Assembly: GCF_002019665.1 (NCBI RefSeq)
Contig: NZ_KV917375.1
Span: 1,162,390-1,226,389 of the forward strand
Reading direction: 5' to 3'
Length of the DNA stretch: 64,000 nucleotides
Source of the DNA: Sutcliffiella halmapala
GTDB lineage: Bacteria; Bacillota; Bacilli; Bacillales; Bacillaceae_I
Below are positions 44,714-52,226 of the stretch, in pieces. The notes under the pieces were generated by a model. That model was not told where the DNA came from. It ran no database searches and saw only the letters and a list, made by a program, of their open reading frames with translations. The position numbers and the translations under genes are program-made. Positions within the stretch are counted from its first letter, which is position 1, and each line of letters starts with the position of its first letter.

Positions 44714-45709
44714 ATGTCGATTACGAAATTAGAAAATACTTTTAGTTTATTTGATACAACTGCTCAAATTTTGCAAGAAGAGTTAGAATGTACGTATTTA
44801 GAGGCGTTAGCAGAAACAGCTGAAAATATCTTTCATGAAGATGTTATTCAAGATGAGGTTTCGGAAGTGACGAAACGCCGTTTAGAAAAAGAGTATAGTA
44901 AGCTAAAGCTAAAATCCTTAGAAAAAGAAGAAATACGTAAAGGATTCCAGTTGGCAATCCTTAAGGGGATGAAGGATGCTGCACAGGTGAATCACCAAAT
45001 GACTCCGGATGCGATAGCTATTTTTATGGGCTATTTAGTTGGGAAGTTCACAGCAGATCAATCACAACTTTCTATACTCGATCCTGCTGTCGGAACAGGA
45101 AATTTGTTAACAGCAGTTCTCAACCAACTAAATGGTAAGAAGCTGCAGGGGTATGGGATTGATGTAGATGATTTGTTAGTTAAGCTAGCATACAACAATG
45201 CTAATCTTCAGGAACAAGCAATTAGTCTATTTAATCAGGATAGTTTAAGTAATTTATATTTAGAGCCAGTCGATGTGGTAGTGAGTGATTTACCAGTAGG
45301 ATATTATCCAAACGATGTGAATGCTGAAAACTTTACTTTAAAGGCGACAGAAGGGCATTCTTATGCACACTATCTTTTTATTGAACAGAGCTTAAAGTAC
45401 ACCAAATCAGGTGGAGTATTATTATTTTTGATACCTAATTCCATGTTTGAAGATGAAGAAGCACCTCAACTGAATAAGCTAATAAAAGAAGAGGCTTATA
45501 TCCAAGGGATGCTCCAACTACCACCTTCCATGTTCCAAAATAGTAAACATGCAAAAAGCATTTTGCTTCTACAAAAGAAAGGAATTGGGGTTGAGCAACC
45601 TAAAGAAGCATTGCTTGCGACCTTACCAAGCTTCTCTAATATCCAAGCGATGGAGAAAATGATGAGTCAAATAAATACCTGGTTTTCAGAGGGAAAAAAG
45701 AAAAAATAG
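44714..45709 (+). CDS. ytxK: class I SAM-dependent DNA-methylase-like protein YtxK
   Basis: A 331-aa N6-adenine-methyltransferase-fold protein. Motif I DPAVGTGN (about 124-131) binds SAM. The catalytic NPPY motif is replaced by SDLPVGYYP, so base methylation as in type I restriction HsdM is doubtful. The N-terminal helical region is YtxK-specific. Two adjacent ATGs (44711, 44714) are possible; AAGGAG spacing favours the second. The function is unknown. In B. subtilis, as here, it lies directly upstream of ackA. Confidence 0.9.
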   Translation: MSITKLENTFSLFDTTAQILQEELECTYLEALAETAENIFHEDVIQDEVSEVTKRRLEKEYSKLKLKSLEKEEIRKGFQLAILKGMKDAAQVNHQMTPDAIAIFMGYLVGKFTADQSQLSILDPAVGTGNLLTAVLNQLNGKKLQGYGIDVDDLLVKLAYNNANLQEQAISLFNQDSLSNLYLEPVDVVVSDLPVGYYPNDVNAENFTLKATEGHSYAHYLFIEQSLKYTKSGGVLLFLIPNSMFEDEEAPQLNKLIKEEAYIQGMLQLPPSMFQNSKHAKSILLLQKKGIGVEQPKEALLATLPSFSNIQAMEKMMSQINTWFSEGKKKK

Positions 45710-45716
45710 AAGTGGA

Positions 45717-45731
45717 ATTCTTCTGAAAATA
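45717..45731 (+). promoter_or_regulatory. CodY-like box upstream of ackA
   Basis: ATTCTTCTGAAAATA differs at three positions from AATTTTCWGAAAATT. B. subtilis ackA is known to be activated by both CodY and CcpA. Confidence 0.4.
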
Positions 45732-45743
45732 ACGAATATATAA

Positions 45744-45757
45744 GGTAAGCGTTACCA
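45744..45757 (+). promoter_or_regulatory. cre (CcpA operator) upstream of ackA
   Basis: GGTAAGCGTTACCA matches TGWAARCGYTWNCW at 13 of 14 and is nearly palindromic. It lies upstream of the promoter, the position expected for activation by CcpA. Confidence 0.7.
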
Positions 45758-45771
45758 ATAAGGGAAGGCTC

Positions 45772-45800
45772 TTGCAATTGATTTATGACGGTGTTTAAAT
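45772..45800 (+). promoter_or_regulatory. candidate ackA promoter
   Basis: TTGCAA, 17-base spacer, TTAAAT. It would put the cre centre near -56. A perfect TATAAT at 45813-45818 without a good -35 is the alternative. Confidence 0.45.
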
Positions 45801-45854
45801 GAAAAAGGTATATATAATGAACGTGCATTGCACAAGATAGATAAAAGCATAGTC

Positions 45855-45979
45855 CGCTCTTTTATAAAAGAAATTGCTCAAGCTGATTTTAGAACGGTCG
45901 CTGCCACCTGGCACGGAAATCTACAGGTGTTTAAAGAAGCCGCTTTAATTTCAGGGTAGACTTTTTATAAAAAAGAGCG
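45855..45979. repeat. 125-bp element with terminal inverted repeats in ackA leader
   Basis: CGCTCTTTTATAAAAG at the left and CTTTTTATAAAAAAGAGCG at the right form an inverted repeat with a 2-base gap. Inside lies a CACCTG/CAGGTG hairpin with ACGGAAATCTACAGG and TGTTTAA, matching the right end of repeat family A. Confidence 0.55.
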
Positions 45980-46009
45980 ACAATATAAAAGGAGTTGTAC
46001 ATAAACATC

Positions 46010-47197
46010 ATGTCAAAAGTTATTGCAATAAATGCAGGTAGTTCTTCTCTTAAATTCCAATTGTTCGAAATGCCAAGTGAAGCTGTTATTACAAAGGGAT
46101 TAGTAGAGCGCATCGGTTTAAATGACGCGATCTTTACGATATCTGTGAACGGTGAAAAAGTAACAGAAATTACGGACATTCCAGAACACGGGGTAGCGGT
46201 AAAATTATTATTAAGCAAATTAATTGATTTAAATATCATTCAATCCTTTGATGAAATTACAGGTATTGGTCATCGTGTCGTTCATGGTGGAGAAAAGTTC
46301 AGTGATTCAGTTTTAATTACTGATGAGGTATTAGCTCAAATTGAAGATCTTTCAGAACTAGCTCCACTTCATAACCCTGCAAATATTGTGGGTATTAAAG
46401 CGTTCCAAGAAATTTTACCAAATATTCCTGCAGTGGCTGTATTCGATACGGCGTTCCATCAAACAATGCCAGAAAAATCATTCTTATATAGCCTGCCATA
46501 TGAATATTATGAAGATTATGGCGTACGTAAATATGGCTTCCACGGAACAAGTCATAAATATGTTTCCGAACGTGCGGCTGAGCTTCTTGGTCGACCAGTA
46601 GAACAATTACGCTTGATTTCTTGTCACTTAGGAAATGGGGCAAGTATTGCGGCAATTGAAGGTGGAAAATCCATTGATACGTCTATGGGCTTTACACCAT
46701 TAGCAGGTGTGGCGATGGGGACACGTTCTGGTAATATTGACCCTGCTTTAATTCCATTTATTATGGAGAAAACAGGGAAAAATGCTGATGAAGTGTTGGA
46801 TGTATTAAATAAACGTAGTGGTATTTTAGGAGTTTCTGGGTTCTCAAGTGATCTACGTGACATTGAATCTTCTGCAAGTGAAGGAAATGAACGTGCAGAA
46901 TTAGCATTAGAAGTGTTTGCTAGTCGAATTCATAAATACATCGGTTCCTATGCAGCAAGAATGTATGGTGTAGATGCAATCATCTTCACAGCAGGTATCG
47001 GTGAAAATAGTGATGTTATTCGTGCAAGAGTACTTCAAGGTCTCGAATTTATGGGCGTATATTGGGATCCAGCTCTTAACAAAGTACGTGGGAAAGAAGC
47101 ATTCATCAACTACCCACACTCTCCAGTAAAAGTAATCGTAATTCCGACCAACGAAGAAGTAATGATCGCAAGAGACGTAATGAGAATAGCATTGTAA
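46010..47197 (+). CDS. ackA: acetate kinase
   Basis: A 395-aa ASKHA-fold kinase, the same length as B. subtilis AckA, that interconverts acetyl phosphate + ADP and acetate + ATP in overflow metabolism. Signatures: [12 protein letters not shown] (8-19), [22 protein letters not shown] and FTAGIGENS. Only ATG 46010 gives the family start [10 protein letters not shown], yet AAAAGGAG lies 15 bases upstream, an unusually long spacing. TTG at 45995 has no spacing at all. Upstream cre and CodY-like sites suggest activation when glucose and branched-chain amino acids are abundant. Confidence 0.95.
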   Translation: MSKVIAINAGSSSLKFQLFEMPSEAVITKGLVERIGLNDAIFTISVNGEKVTEITDIPEHGVAVKLLLSKLIDLNIIQSFDEITGIGHRVVHGGEKFSDSVLITDEVLAQIEDLSELAPLHNPANIVGIKAFQEILPNIPAVAVFDTAFHQTMPEKSFLYSLPYEYYEDYGVRKYGFHGTSHKYVSERAAELLGRPVEQLRLISCHLGNGASIAAIEGGKSIDTSMGFTPLAGVAMGTRSGNIDPALIPFIMEKTGKNADEVLDVLNKRSGILGVSGFSSDLRDIESSASEGNERAELALEVFASRIHKYIGSYAARMYGVDAIIFTAGIGENSDVIRARVLQGLEFMGVYWDPALNKVRGKEAFINYPHSPVKVIVIPTNEEVMIARDVMRIAL

Positions 47198-47351
47198 AAA
47201 GAAAAGCGGAAGCGGCACGATCAGCTCCGACAAGCATAAGAGGGTTTCTGCAGGAGGTCATGCACTAAGACCTCTGGAAGAAATCAGCTTATGACTCGAG
47301 GAGCTAGCCGCTTACGCTAGACAAAGAAAAGCGGAAGCGGCACGATCAGCT
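47198..47351 (+). repeat. dispersed repeat family B copy with duplicated end
   Basis: It starts at the base after the ackA stop. A 29-bp direct repeat (AAAGAAAAGCGG..CACGATCAGCT) lies at 47198-47226 and 47323-47351, 125 bp apart. Between them are CTCCGACAAGCATAAG, GAGGTCATGCACTAAGACCTC (hairpin) and CTTATGACTCGAGGAGC, the same blocks as at 44510-44658. Confidence 0.75.
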
Positions 47352-47358
47352 AGTTAGA

Positions 47359-47403
47359 AAAAAGCCTAAACCATGAGAATAATCATGGCTTAGGCTTTTT
47401 TTT
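47359..47403 (+). terminator. ackA terminator (after repeat)
   Basis: AAAGCCTAAACCATGA pairs with TCATGGCTTAGGCTTT (one mismatch), then T residues; it is displaced ~160 bp from ackA by the repeat. Confidence 0.8.
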
Positions 47404-47466
47404 GTTGGTAATTCCTATGCTATAATGTTTTTAACGATTAAGAAAGTAGAAAGTGAGGGGAAATTA

Positions 47467-48300
47467 GTGTCTGTTACCGAAAATGTACAACAGTGGCAGG
47501 ATAAGTTGTCCGAATGGGAAGAAGCGCTTCGTACATATGAACCATCCCAGTTTAGTAACACATTAGATTATTGGTTAGATAAGGCATTCGACTATTTACC
47601 GTCGGAAATGAAAGATATGTTCTTTTCACAAATTGATACCTGGCTTTTTCACTTACACGGTTTTATTCAACAATCTTCCTTTCAACGTCAAGCAGAGGAA
47701 CGAATAATAAAAATGGCACAAAGCTATAAGGAAGAAATAGAAACAATAGAGGACATCCAAAGCTTAACACTACGCCAAAAAGCATTTATTGCTGACCAAC
47801 AGATTGCAAAACAGAAGCTTTATTCCCTTGTTCAAGGGGGGATGACAGGGACTGGAAAGTTTTCCACTCTTGCTGTAGATATTCCAGCCTTTGCTGCATT
47901 AAATATTCGAACAACCCAACTGATTGCACTCTCTTACGGATATCGAGCAAGCAGTCCGAATGAGATGGTAAAAGCTTTGCAATTATTTTACTGCGCAACA
48001 GTTCCCAAAAAGTATCAATATCAGCGCTGGCAATCGTTAAAGGAAGAGTTGGGACAAGAGCAAGATTTTTATTTTGATACTCTTTCAGAAAAAGATCATC
48101 CAGCTGTATGGCTCCAACAGCCTCTATTCCATTTAGTTAAATTAATTTTCGTGATTGTTTTATCTCGCAGAAAAGTGAACGGAATACCTGTTCTAGGGAT
48201 ACTTACAGCTGCTGGCTCTAACTATTTTTGGACAAAGGAAGTCTCAGGGTTTGCTCATCATTATTATGTGATGCGACATCTGTCGGAGTGGGAAAACTAA
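47467..48300 (+). CDS. EcsC family protein
   Basis: A 277-aa protein of the EcsC family (PF12787), related to the third gene product of the Bacillus ecs ABC transporter locus, but here stand-alone. It is mostly helical; a segment LVKLIFVIVLSRRKVNGIPVLGILTAAGSNYFW near the C-terminus could contact the membrane. The function is unknown. GTG at 47467 with GAGGGG 6 bases upstream is chosen over the longer frame from 47425. It ends at a strong terminator. Confidence 0.8.
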   Translation: MSVTENVQQWQDKLSEWEEALRTYEPSQFSNTLDYWLDKAFDYLPSEMKDMFFSQIDTWLFHLHGFIQQSSFQRQAEERIIKMAQSYKEEIETIEDIQSLTLRQKAFIADQQIAKQKLYSLVQGGMTGTGKFSTLAVDIPAFAALNIRTTQLIALSYGYRASSPNEMVKALQLFYCATVPKKYQYQRWQSLKEELGQEQDFYFDTLSEKDHPAVWLQQPLFHLVKLIFVIVLSRRKVNGIPVLGILTAAGSNYFWTKEVSGFAHHYYVMRHLSEWEN

Positions 48301-48312
48301 GAAACATCCTTC

Positions 48313-48357
48313 AAAAAGACCGAAACTCCATTAAATTGCGAGGTTCGGTCTTTTTTT
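48313..48357 (+). terminator. EcsC gene terminator
   Basis: AAAGACCGAA with TTCGGTCTTT, inner CTC/GAG pair, then T residues. Confidence 0.85.
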
Positions 48358-48404
48358 ATTTAAGAAATCATTATTTAATAGTACGATGCTTTTGTTCTGA
48401 AGAT

Positions 48405-48719
48405 TTATGCATGTAGCTTGTCGTGTGAAACGTCTTGATTCATTCTGTACCAGAGCCATAAATCGTTGATAATGCTTGCTAGTTCAGCAATTTGGGAATT
48501 TAATATGCATGATCGTTCAAAGTTTAACTCATTATTTAATTGCTCTTGCTTTGTGTTAATTTCCTGTTCAAGATCTTTAATTCGATCGGGTATTATTCCT
48601 TTAATTCTTTCCCACTCTAACAATATGTCTTGCTGTGTTTCTTTGCTATATTGATTCCATTCCATTTCAAGCACAGGTAAAAATATTCCTAGTCGGTTAT
48701 TCATTTTAAAAGAAAACAT
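48405..48719 (-). CDS. hypothetical protein, helical
   Basis: A 104-aa protein I do not recognise. It is predicted largely alpha-helical with a coiled-coil-like centre (IKDLEQEINTKQEQLNNEL, about 47-65) and no membrane segment. ATG at 48719 is preceded by GGGAG with 5-base spacing, and the frame covers the whole space between the EcsC terminator and the divergent side. Codon use looks coding. The overlapping plus-strand frames are shadows. Confidence 0.65.
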   Translation of the reverse strand: MFSFKMNNRLGIFLPVLEMEWNQYSKETQQDILLEWERIKGIIPDRIKDLEQEINTKQEQLNNELNFERSCILNSQIAELASIINDLWLWYRMNQDVSHDKLHA

Positions 48720-48799
48720 GGCTACTCCCTTCTGCTTTTTCTTGTTTTCTTTATTGTATAATAACCACTTTAAACAATCTATGAAAAGGAGAGAGGAAA

Positions 48800-49246
48800 C
48801 TAATTCTTATCTGCACGTACCACTAATACATCACATTTTGCATGACGTACGATATTTTCTGAGACACTACCAAGTACTAATCTTTCCGCTAAATTAAGTC
48901 CTGATGACCCACATACCAGCAAGTCAATGTGATGTTCCTCTGCTAATTCTTTTGGCACGATATGTTTAGGGGAACCATATTCTAGGATGGTTTTTATGCT
49001 TGATATTCCGCTTGCTTTTGCAATCTCTCCATATTCTTCAAGTAGCTCCTTTGCATGAACCTCAGCCTGTTCTGGCATCGTAATATTATGAGCCTCCATT
49101 GTTGGAAAGGTTTGTGTATCGATGATATGAGCTAGATATAGTGCTGCATTATTTTGTTGGCACATGGTAATGGCTTTGTTAAACGCTAATTTTCCTTCTT
49201 CTGAGCCATCCACGGCCACTAGGATATTCTGATATGTATGATTCAT
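48800..49246 (-). CDS. universal stress protein (UspA family)
   Basis: A 148-aa single-domain Usp. The ATP-binding signature G-x2-G-x9-G-S/T is visible as GSSGLNLAERLVLGSVSENIV near residues 112-132, so it should be the nucleotide-binding type. The N-terminal NILVAVDGSEEGKLAF is also typical. SD GGAGAG nine bases upstream. Role: stress survival; the target is unknown. Confidence 0.93.
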   Translation of the reverse strand: MNHTYQNILVAVDGSEEGKLAFNKAITMCQQNNAALYLAHIIDTQTFPTMEAHNITMPEQAEVHAKELLEEYGEIAKASGISSIKTILEYGSPKHIVPKELAEEHHIDLLVCGSSGLNLAERLVLGSVSENIVRHAKCDVLVVRADKN

Positions 49247-49355
49247 ATCTCATCACTCTCCATTCTGTTTATACTAGTTTTTACCACCATTAAAAGGATT
49301 ATAAACGAGGAATGCTAAAATGAAAAAATTAGTAGTTGAAAGGTGGAGCTTGAAC

Positions 49356-49523
49356 ATGAAAGAGAAAGATCCAAAAGAAATTTTTTCCTATGATGAAGAA
49401 GCTGTTAATCAAGTGCATAACCAAATTACAGATGCATATTCGAGTGGAGTTGTAGGAGATCAATTTAGTCAAAATACTTATCAACCAACTGAAGAAGAGC
49501 AACATAAGCAAGAGGGTCAATAA
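49356..49523 (+). CDS. small hydrophilic protein, 55 aa
   Basis: The 55-aa product is acidic and soluble (KEKDPKEIFSYDEEAVNQVH; C-terminal QPTEEEQHKQEGQ). GGTGGAG seven bases before ATG at 49356 supports translation; the frame from 49320 has no SD. It resembles short uncharacterised Bacillus proteins with a YDEEAV...QITDAY pattern, but I cannot name a family with confidence. Own terminator at 49528-49567. Confidence 0.7.
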   Translation: MKEKDPKEIFSYDEEAVNQVHNQITDAYSSGVVGDQFSQNTYQPTEEEQHKQEGQ

Positions 49524-49527
49524 AGAA

Positions 49528-49567
49528 AAGGTGCCAGCAGCTATTTGTAACTGGCACCTTATTTTTT
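49528..49567 (+). terminator. terminator after 55-aa gene
   Basis: AAGGTGCCAG and its perfect complement, 12-nt loop, then ATTTTTT. Confidence 0.85.
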
Positions 49568-49674
49568 AAGAGGAAGTTATTGCAATTTTTCATATCTTTA
49601 CTTCTTATATGTTGTAAAATTTTCAATTGTGCATGAAAATAGAGAGAGACTTAAGTTTAAGGGGGAAGCCTGTT

Positions 49675-50436
49675 TTGCGTCATGCTTTAATAACAGCTGG
49701 GTCCAAAGGTCTAGGAAGAAAAGTATCGGAAATGCTACTTGAACAAGGTTGCTCTGTGTCGATTAATTATCGAAGTGATAAAGAGGCTGTAGAACATTTA
49801 AAAGGAAAATGGGCTCATTATGGAGCTGACCGTATGCATTTTTTTCAAGGGGATGTCACGAAAAAAGAAGACATGCAACGTTTCGTGAGCGAGGCAGCAG
49901 CTAAATTCGGAAGAATCGATTACTTAATTAATAATGCTGGACCATATGTTTTTGAACGAAAAAAGCTAGCAGATTACACAGAGGAAGAGTGGTATGAAAT
50001 GCTTGAGGGGAACTTAAGTGCAGTGTTCCACCTTTTCAGAAAAACAATTCCAATTATGAGACAACAAAAATTCGGTAGGATTATTACTTACGGCTTCCAA
50101 GGTGCAGAATCATCTGCTGGCTGGATCTATCGAGCTGCCTTTGCTGCTTCAAAGGTTGGTTTAGTATCCCTAACTAAAACAATTGCTATTGAAGAGGCTG
50201 AAAATGGAATTACAGCTAATATGGTATGCCCTGGTAATATTGTAGGGGAAATGAAGGAAGCGGGTATTGATTTTTCACGACAAAAGACAGACAAGGAAAC
50301 ACCAGTTGGACGCTCTGGAACTGGAGAAGATATCGCAAGGGTTATTCAGTTTCTCTGTGATGATAATTCCGACATGATAACAGGTACTGTAATGGAGGTA
50401 ACTGGGGGAGTAGATGTTATTAATCGCTATCGATAG
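49675..50436 (+). CDS. ytkK: SDR-family protein YtkK, lacking the catalytic tyrosine
   Basis: A 253-aa Rossmann-fold short-chain dehydrogenase/reductase. Cofactor motif TAGSKGLG (residues 7-14), NNAGP present. At the catalytic position the usual YxxxK reads FAASK, and no Ser is found 13 residues before it, so classical oxidoreductase chemistry is doubtful. TTG at 49675 follows AAGGGGG by nine bases and gives MRHALITAG, as in YtkK; the longer frame from 49627 has no SD. It is syntenic with B. subtilis. The substrate is unknown. Confidence 0.87.
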   Translation: MRHALITAGSKGLGRKVSEMLLEQGCSVSINYRSDKEAVEHLKGKWAHYGADRMHFFQGDVTKKEDMQRFVSEAAAKFGRIDYLINNAGPYVFERKKLADYTEEEWYEMLEGNLSAVFHLFRKTIPIMRQQKFGRIITYGFQGAESSAGWIYRAAFAASKVGLVSLTKTIAIEEAENGITANMVCPGNIVGEMKEAGIDFSRQKTDKETPVGRSGTGEDIARVIQFLCDDNSDMITGTVMEVTGGVDVINRYR

Positions 50437-50500
50437 CGTAACTAGATTGTTGTTCATCTTTTCCTCCATGAACAGCTCTTTTAAATAACCCATCAATAAA

Positions 50501-50514
50501 TTTAAGCGCTTACA
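50501..50514 (+). promoter_or_regulatory. cre-like site upstream of ald
   Basis: TTTAAGCGCTTACA matches TGWAARCGYTWNCW at 13 of 14. It is centred about 60 bases upstream of the predicted ald transcription start. Confidence 0.55.
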
Positions 50515-50533
50515 TAAATGCATAAAAAATGGT

Positions 50534-50561
50534 TTTACATTTTCATTTTTAATGGTATATT
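50534..50561 (+). promoter_or_regulatory. candidate sigma-A promoter of ald
   Basis: TTTACA, 16-base spacer, TATATT, 40 bases before the ald start. Confidence 0.5.
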
Positions 50562-50601
50562 AGTTACGTCTTTCTGATTATATAAAGGAGGTATTTGATC
50601 C

Positions 50602-51723
50602 ATGCGTATTGGAGTGCCTAGAGAAATAAAGAATAATGAAAATCGTGTTGCCATGACCCCAGCAGGTGTTGTGAATCTTGTTGGCTTTGGACACGAAGTA
50701 TACATAGAAAAAGAAGCAGGTATAGGCTCAGGTTTTACAGATGAGCAGTATGTACAAGCAGGTGCAAAAATCGTAGAAACAGCTGAAGAAGCTTGGTCTA
50801 TGGATATGGTGATGAAAGTAAAGGAGCCACTTCCATCTGAATACAGCTACTTCCGTGAAGGGCTAATTCTTTTCACTTATCTTCATCTTGCTCCAGAACC
50901 AGAATTAACAAAAGCGCTTATTGATAATAAAGTAGTTGGAATTGCCTATGAAACAGTACAACTTCCAAACGGATCACTTCCACTATTAACACCAATGAGT
51001 GAGGTTGCGGGTCGTATGGCAACGCAAATTGGTGCGCAATTCCTAGAGAAAATCAAAGGTGGAAAAGGTATTCTACTTGGTGGGGTTCCGGGTGTACGCC
51101 GTGGGAAAGTAACGATTATCGGAGGCGGAGTTGCAGGGACTAATGCGGCAAAAATGGCAATTGGTCTTGGGGCAGATGTGACGATTATTGATTTGAACCC
51201 AGATCGCCTACGTCAGCTTGATGATATATTCGGAAAAGAAGTTCAAACGTTAATGTCCAACCCTTTAAATCTTGCTCTTGCAGTGAAAGAATCTGATTTA
51301 GTAATCGGTGCGGTTCTTATCCCTGGGGCAAAAGCACCTAAGCTAGTAACAGAAGAAATGATTCAAACTATGGGTGCTGGCTCAGTTGTAGTCGATATTG
51401 CTATTGATCAAGGTGGAATATTTGAGACAACGGATCGCATTACAACTCATGATGATCCAACTTATGTTAAGCATGAAGTGGTACATTATGCCGTTGCCAA
51501 TATGCCAGGTGCAGTGCCACGTACATCAACGATTGCATTAACAAATGTAACGGTACCTTATGCTGTACAGATTGCTAACAAAGGTTATAAGCAAGCATGT
51601 TTAGATAACGAAGCATTATTAAAAGGTATTAACACGCTTGATGGCTATGTAACGTACGCTGCAGTAGCAGAATCTCATGGTCTAGCATATGAGAGCGCAA
51701 GTACTTTATTAGTAAACGCGTAA
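50602..51723 (+). CDS. ald: alanine dehydrogenase
   Basis: A 373-aa NAD-dependent L-alanine dehydrogenase that converts alanine to pyruvate and ammonia, used for alanine catabolism and in sporulation. The N-terminal signature [20 protein letters not shown] and the Rossmann motif [20 protein letters not shown] (about 172-191) are present, as is [31 protein letters not shown] cre-like site lies upstream. Terminator 51731-51779. Confidence 0.97.
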   Translation: MRIGVPREIKNNENRVAMTPAGVVNLVGFGHEVYIEKEAGIGSGFTDEQYVQAGAKIVETAEEAWSMDMVMKVKEPLPSEYSYFREGLILFTYLHLAPEPELTKALIDNKVVGIAYETVQLPNGSLPLLTPMSEVAGRMATQIGAQFLEKIKGGKGILLGGVPGVRRGKVTIIGGGVAGTNAAKMAIGLGADVTIIDLNPDRLRQLDDIFGKEVQTLMSNPLNLALAVKESDLVIGAVLIPGAKAPKLVTEEMIQTMGAGSVVVDIAIDQGGIFETTDRITTHDDPTYVKHEVVHYAVANMPGAVPRTSTIALTNVTVPYAVQIANKGYKQACLDNEALLKGINTLDGYVTYAAVAESHGLAYESASTLLVNA

Positions 51724-51730
51724 TATCAAT

Positions 51731-51779
51731 GGTCGATCGTAGTGCTTCATTCACTATGATTGGCCTTATTTTATTTTTC
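51731..51779 (+). terminator. ald terminator
   Basis: A 14-bp stem with G-U pairs (GGTCGATCGTAGTG with CACTATGATTGGCC), 7-nt loop, T-rich tail. Confidence 0.75.
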
Positions 51780-51802
51780 TATTATTTTTAAGGAGGGGCT
51801 AG

Positions 51803-52114
51803 ATGACAAGTTTTACCGAACGGGCCATTTCTATCATAAGGCAAATTCCTCCTGGGAAAGTAATGACATATGGTCAAATTGCGAGGCTTGCTGGAAGTCC
51901 AAGAGGAGCTAGGCAAGTAGTGCGAATTTTGCATTCTATGAGTAGAAAATATGAACTTCCTTGGCATCGAGTTATTAATGCAAAAGGGCAAATTGGAATG
52001 AAAGAAGAGTCCCAATTCTTTAGACAAAAAATGCTGTTAGAAGTGGAGGGGATTGAATTTATAAATAATGATACAGTTGAACTTTCTTTGTATCTATATG
52101 AACCGATAAATTAA
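51803..52114 (+). CDS. alkyltransferase-like protein (ATL)
   Basis: A 103-aa protein corresponding to the DNA-binding domain of O6-alkylguanine-DNA alkyltransferases. The active-site PCHRV motif reads PWHRV (about residues 53-57), which defines ATL proteins. These bind alkylated guanine and mark it for nucleotide excision repair instead of transferring the alkyl group. The helix-turn-helix with the Arg finger (SPRGARQVVRIL, about 32-43) is present. ATG follows AAGGAGGGG. It probably has its own expression unit after the ald terminator. Confidence 0.88.
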   Translation: MTSFTERAISIIRQIPPGKVMTYGQIARLAGSPRGARQVVRILHSMSRKYELPWHRVINAKGQIGMKEESQFFRQKMLLEVEGIEFINNDTVELSLYLYEPIN

Positions 52115-52171
52115 GTTTTATCTAAATAGTAAGAATTATATGAAAAGATGAACTTTTAAAAGTAAATTAAC

Positions 52172-52226
52172 CTCCTCTTGGTAGTGGTCGATATATGATA
52201 AGAACACTACTAGAAGGAGTTTTTTT
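52172..52226 (+). promoter_or_regulatory. terminator-like hairpin that contains the SD of the lipoprotein gene
   Basis: Arms 52172-52186 and 52205-52219 form about 15 pairs (one mismatch, two G-U) around an 18-nt loop. Seven T residues follow and the ATG comes immediately after. The 3' arm includes AAGGAG, the only SD for the downstream gene. It can act as an ATL terminator, an RBS block, or both. Confidence 0.65.

Noticed and set aside
45801-45818. TATAAT of ackA as the main promoter
   Set aside because: Kept only as an alternative: no recognisable -35 at 16-18 bases, and it puts the cre at about -74, less like known activation geometry.
48228-48654. Plus-strand frames around 48.2-48.7 kb
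   Set aside because: One crosses the EcsC gene end and terminator, the other is antisense to a better supported minus-strand gene with an SD.
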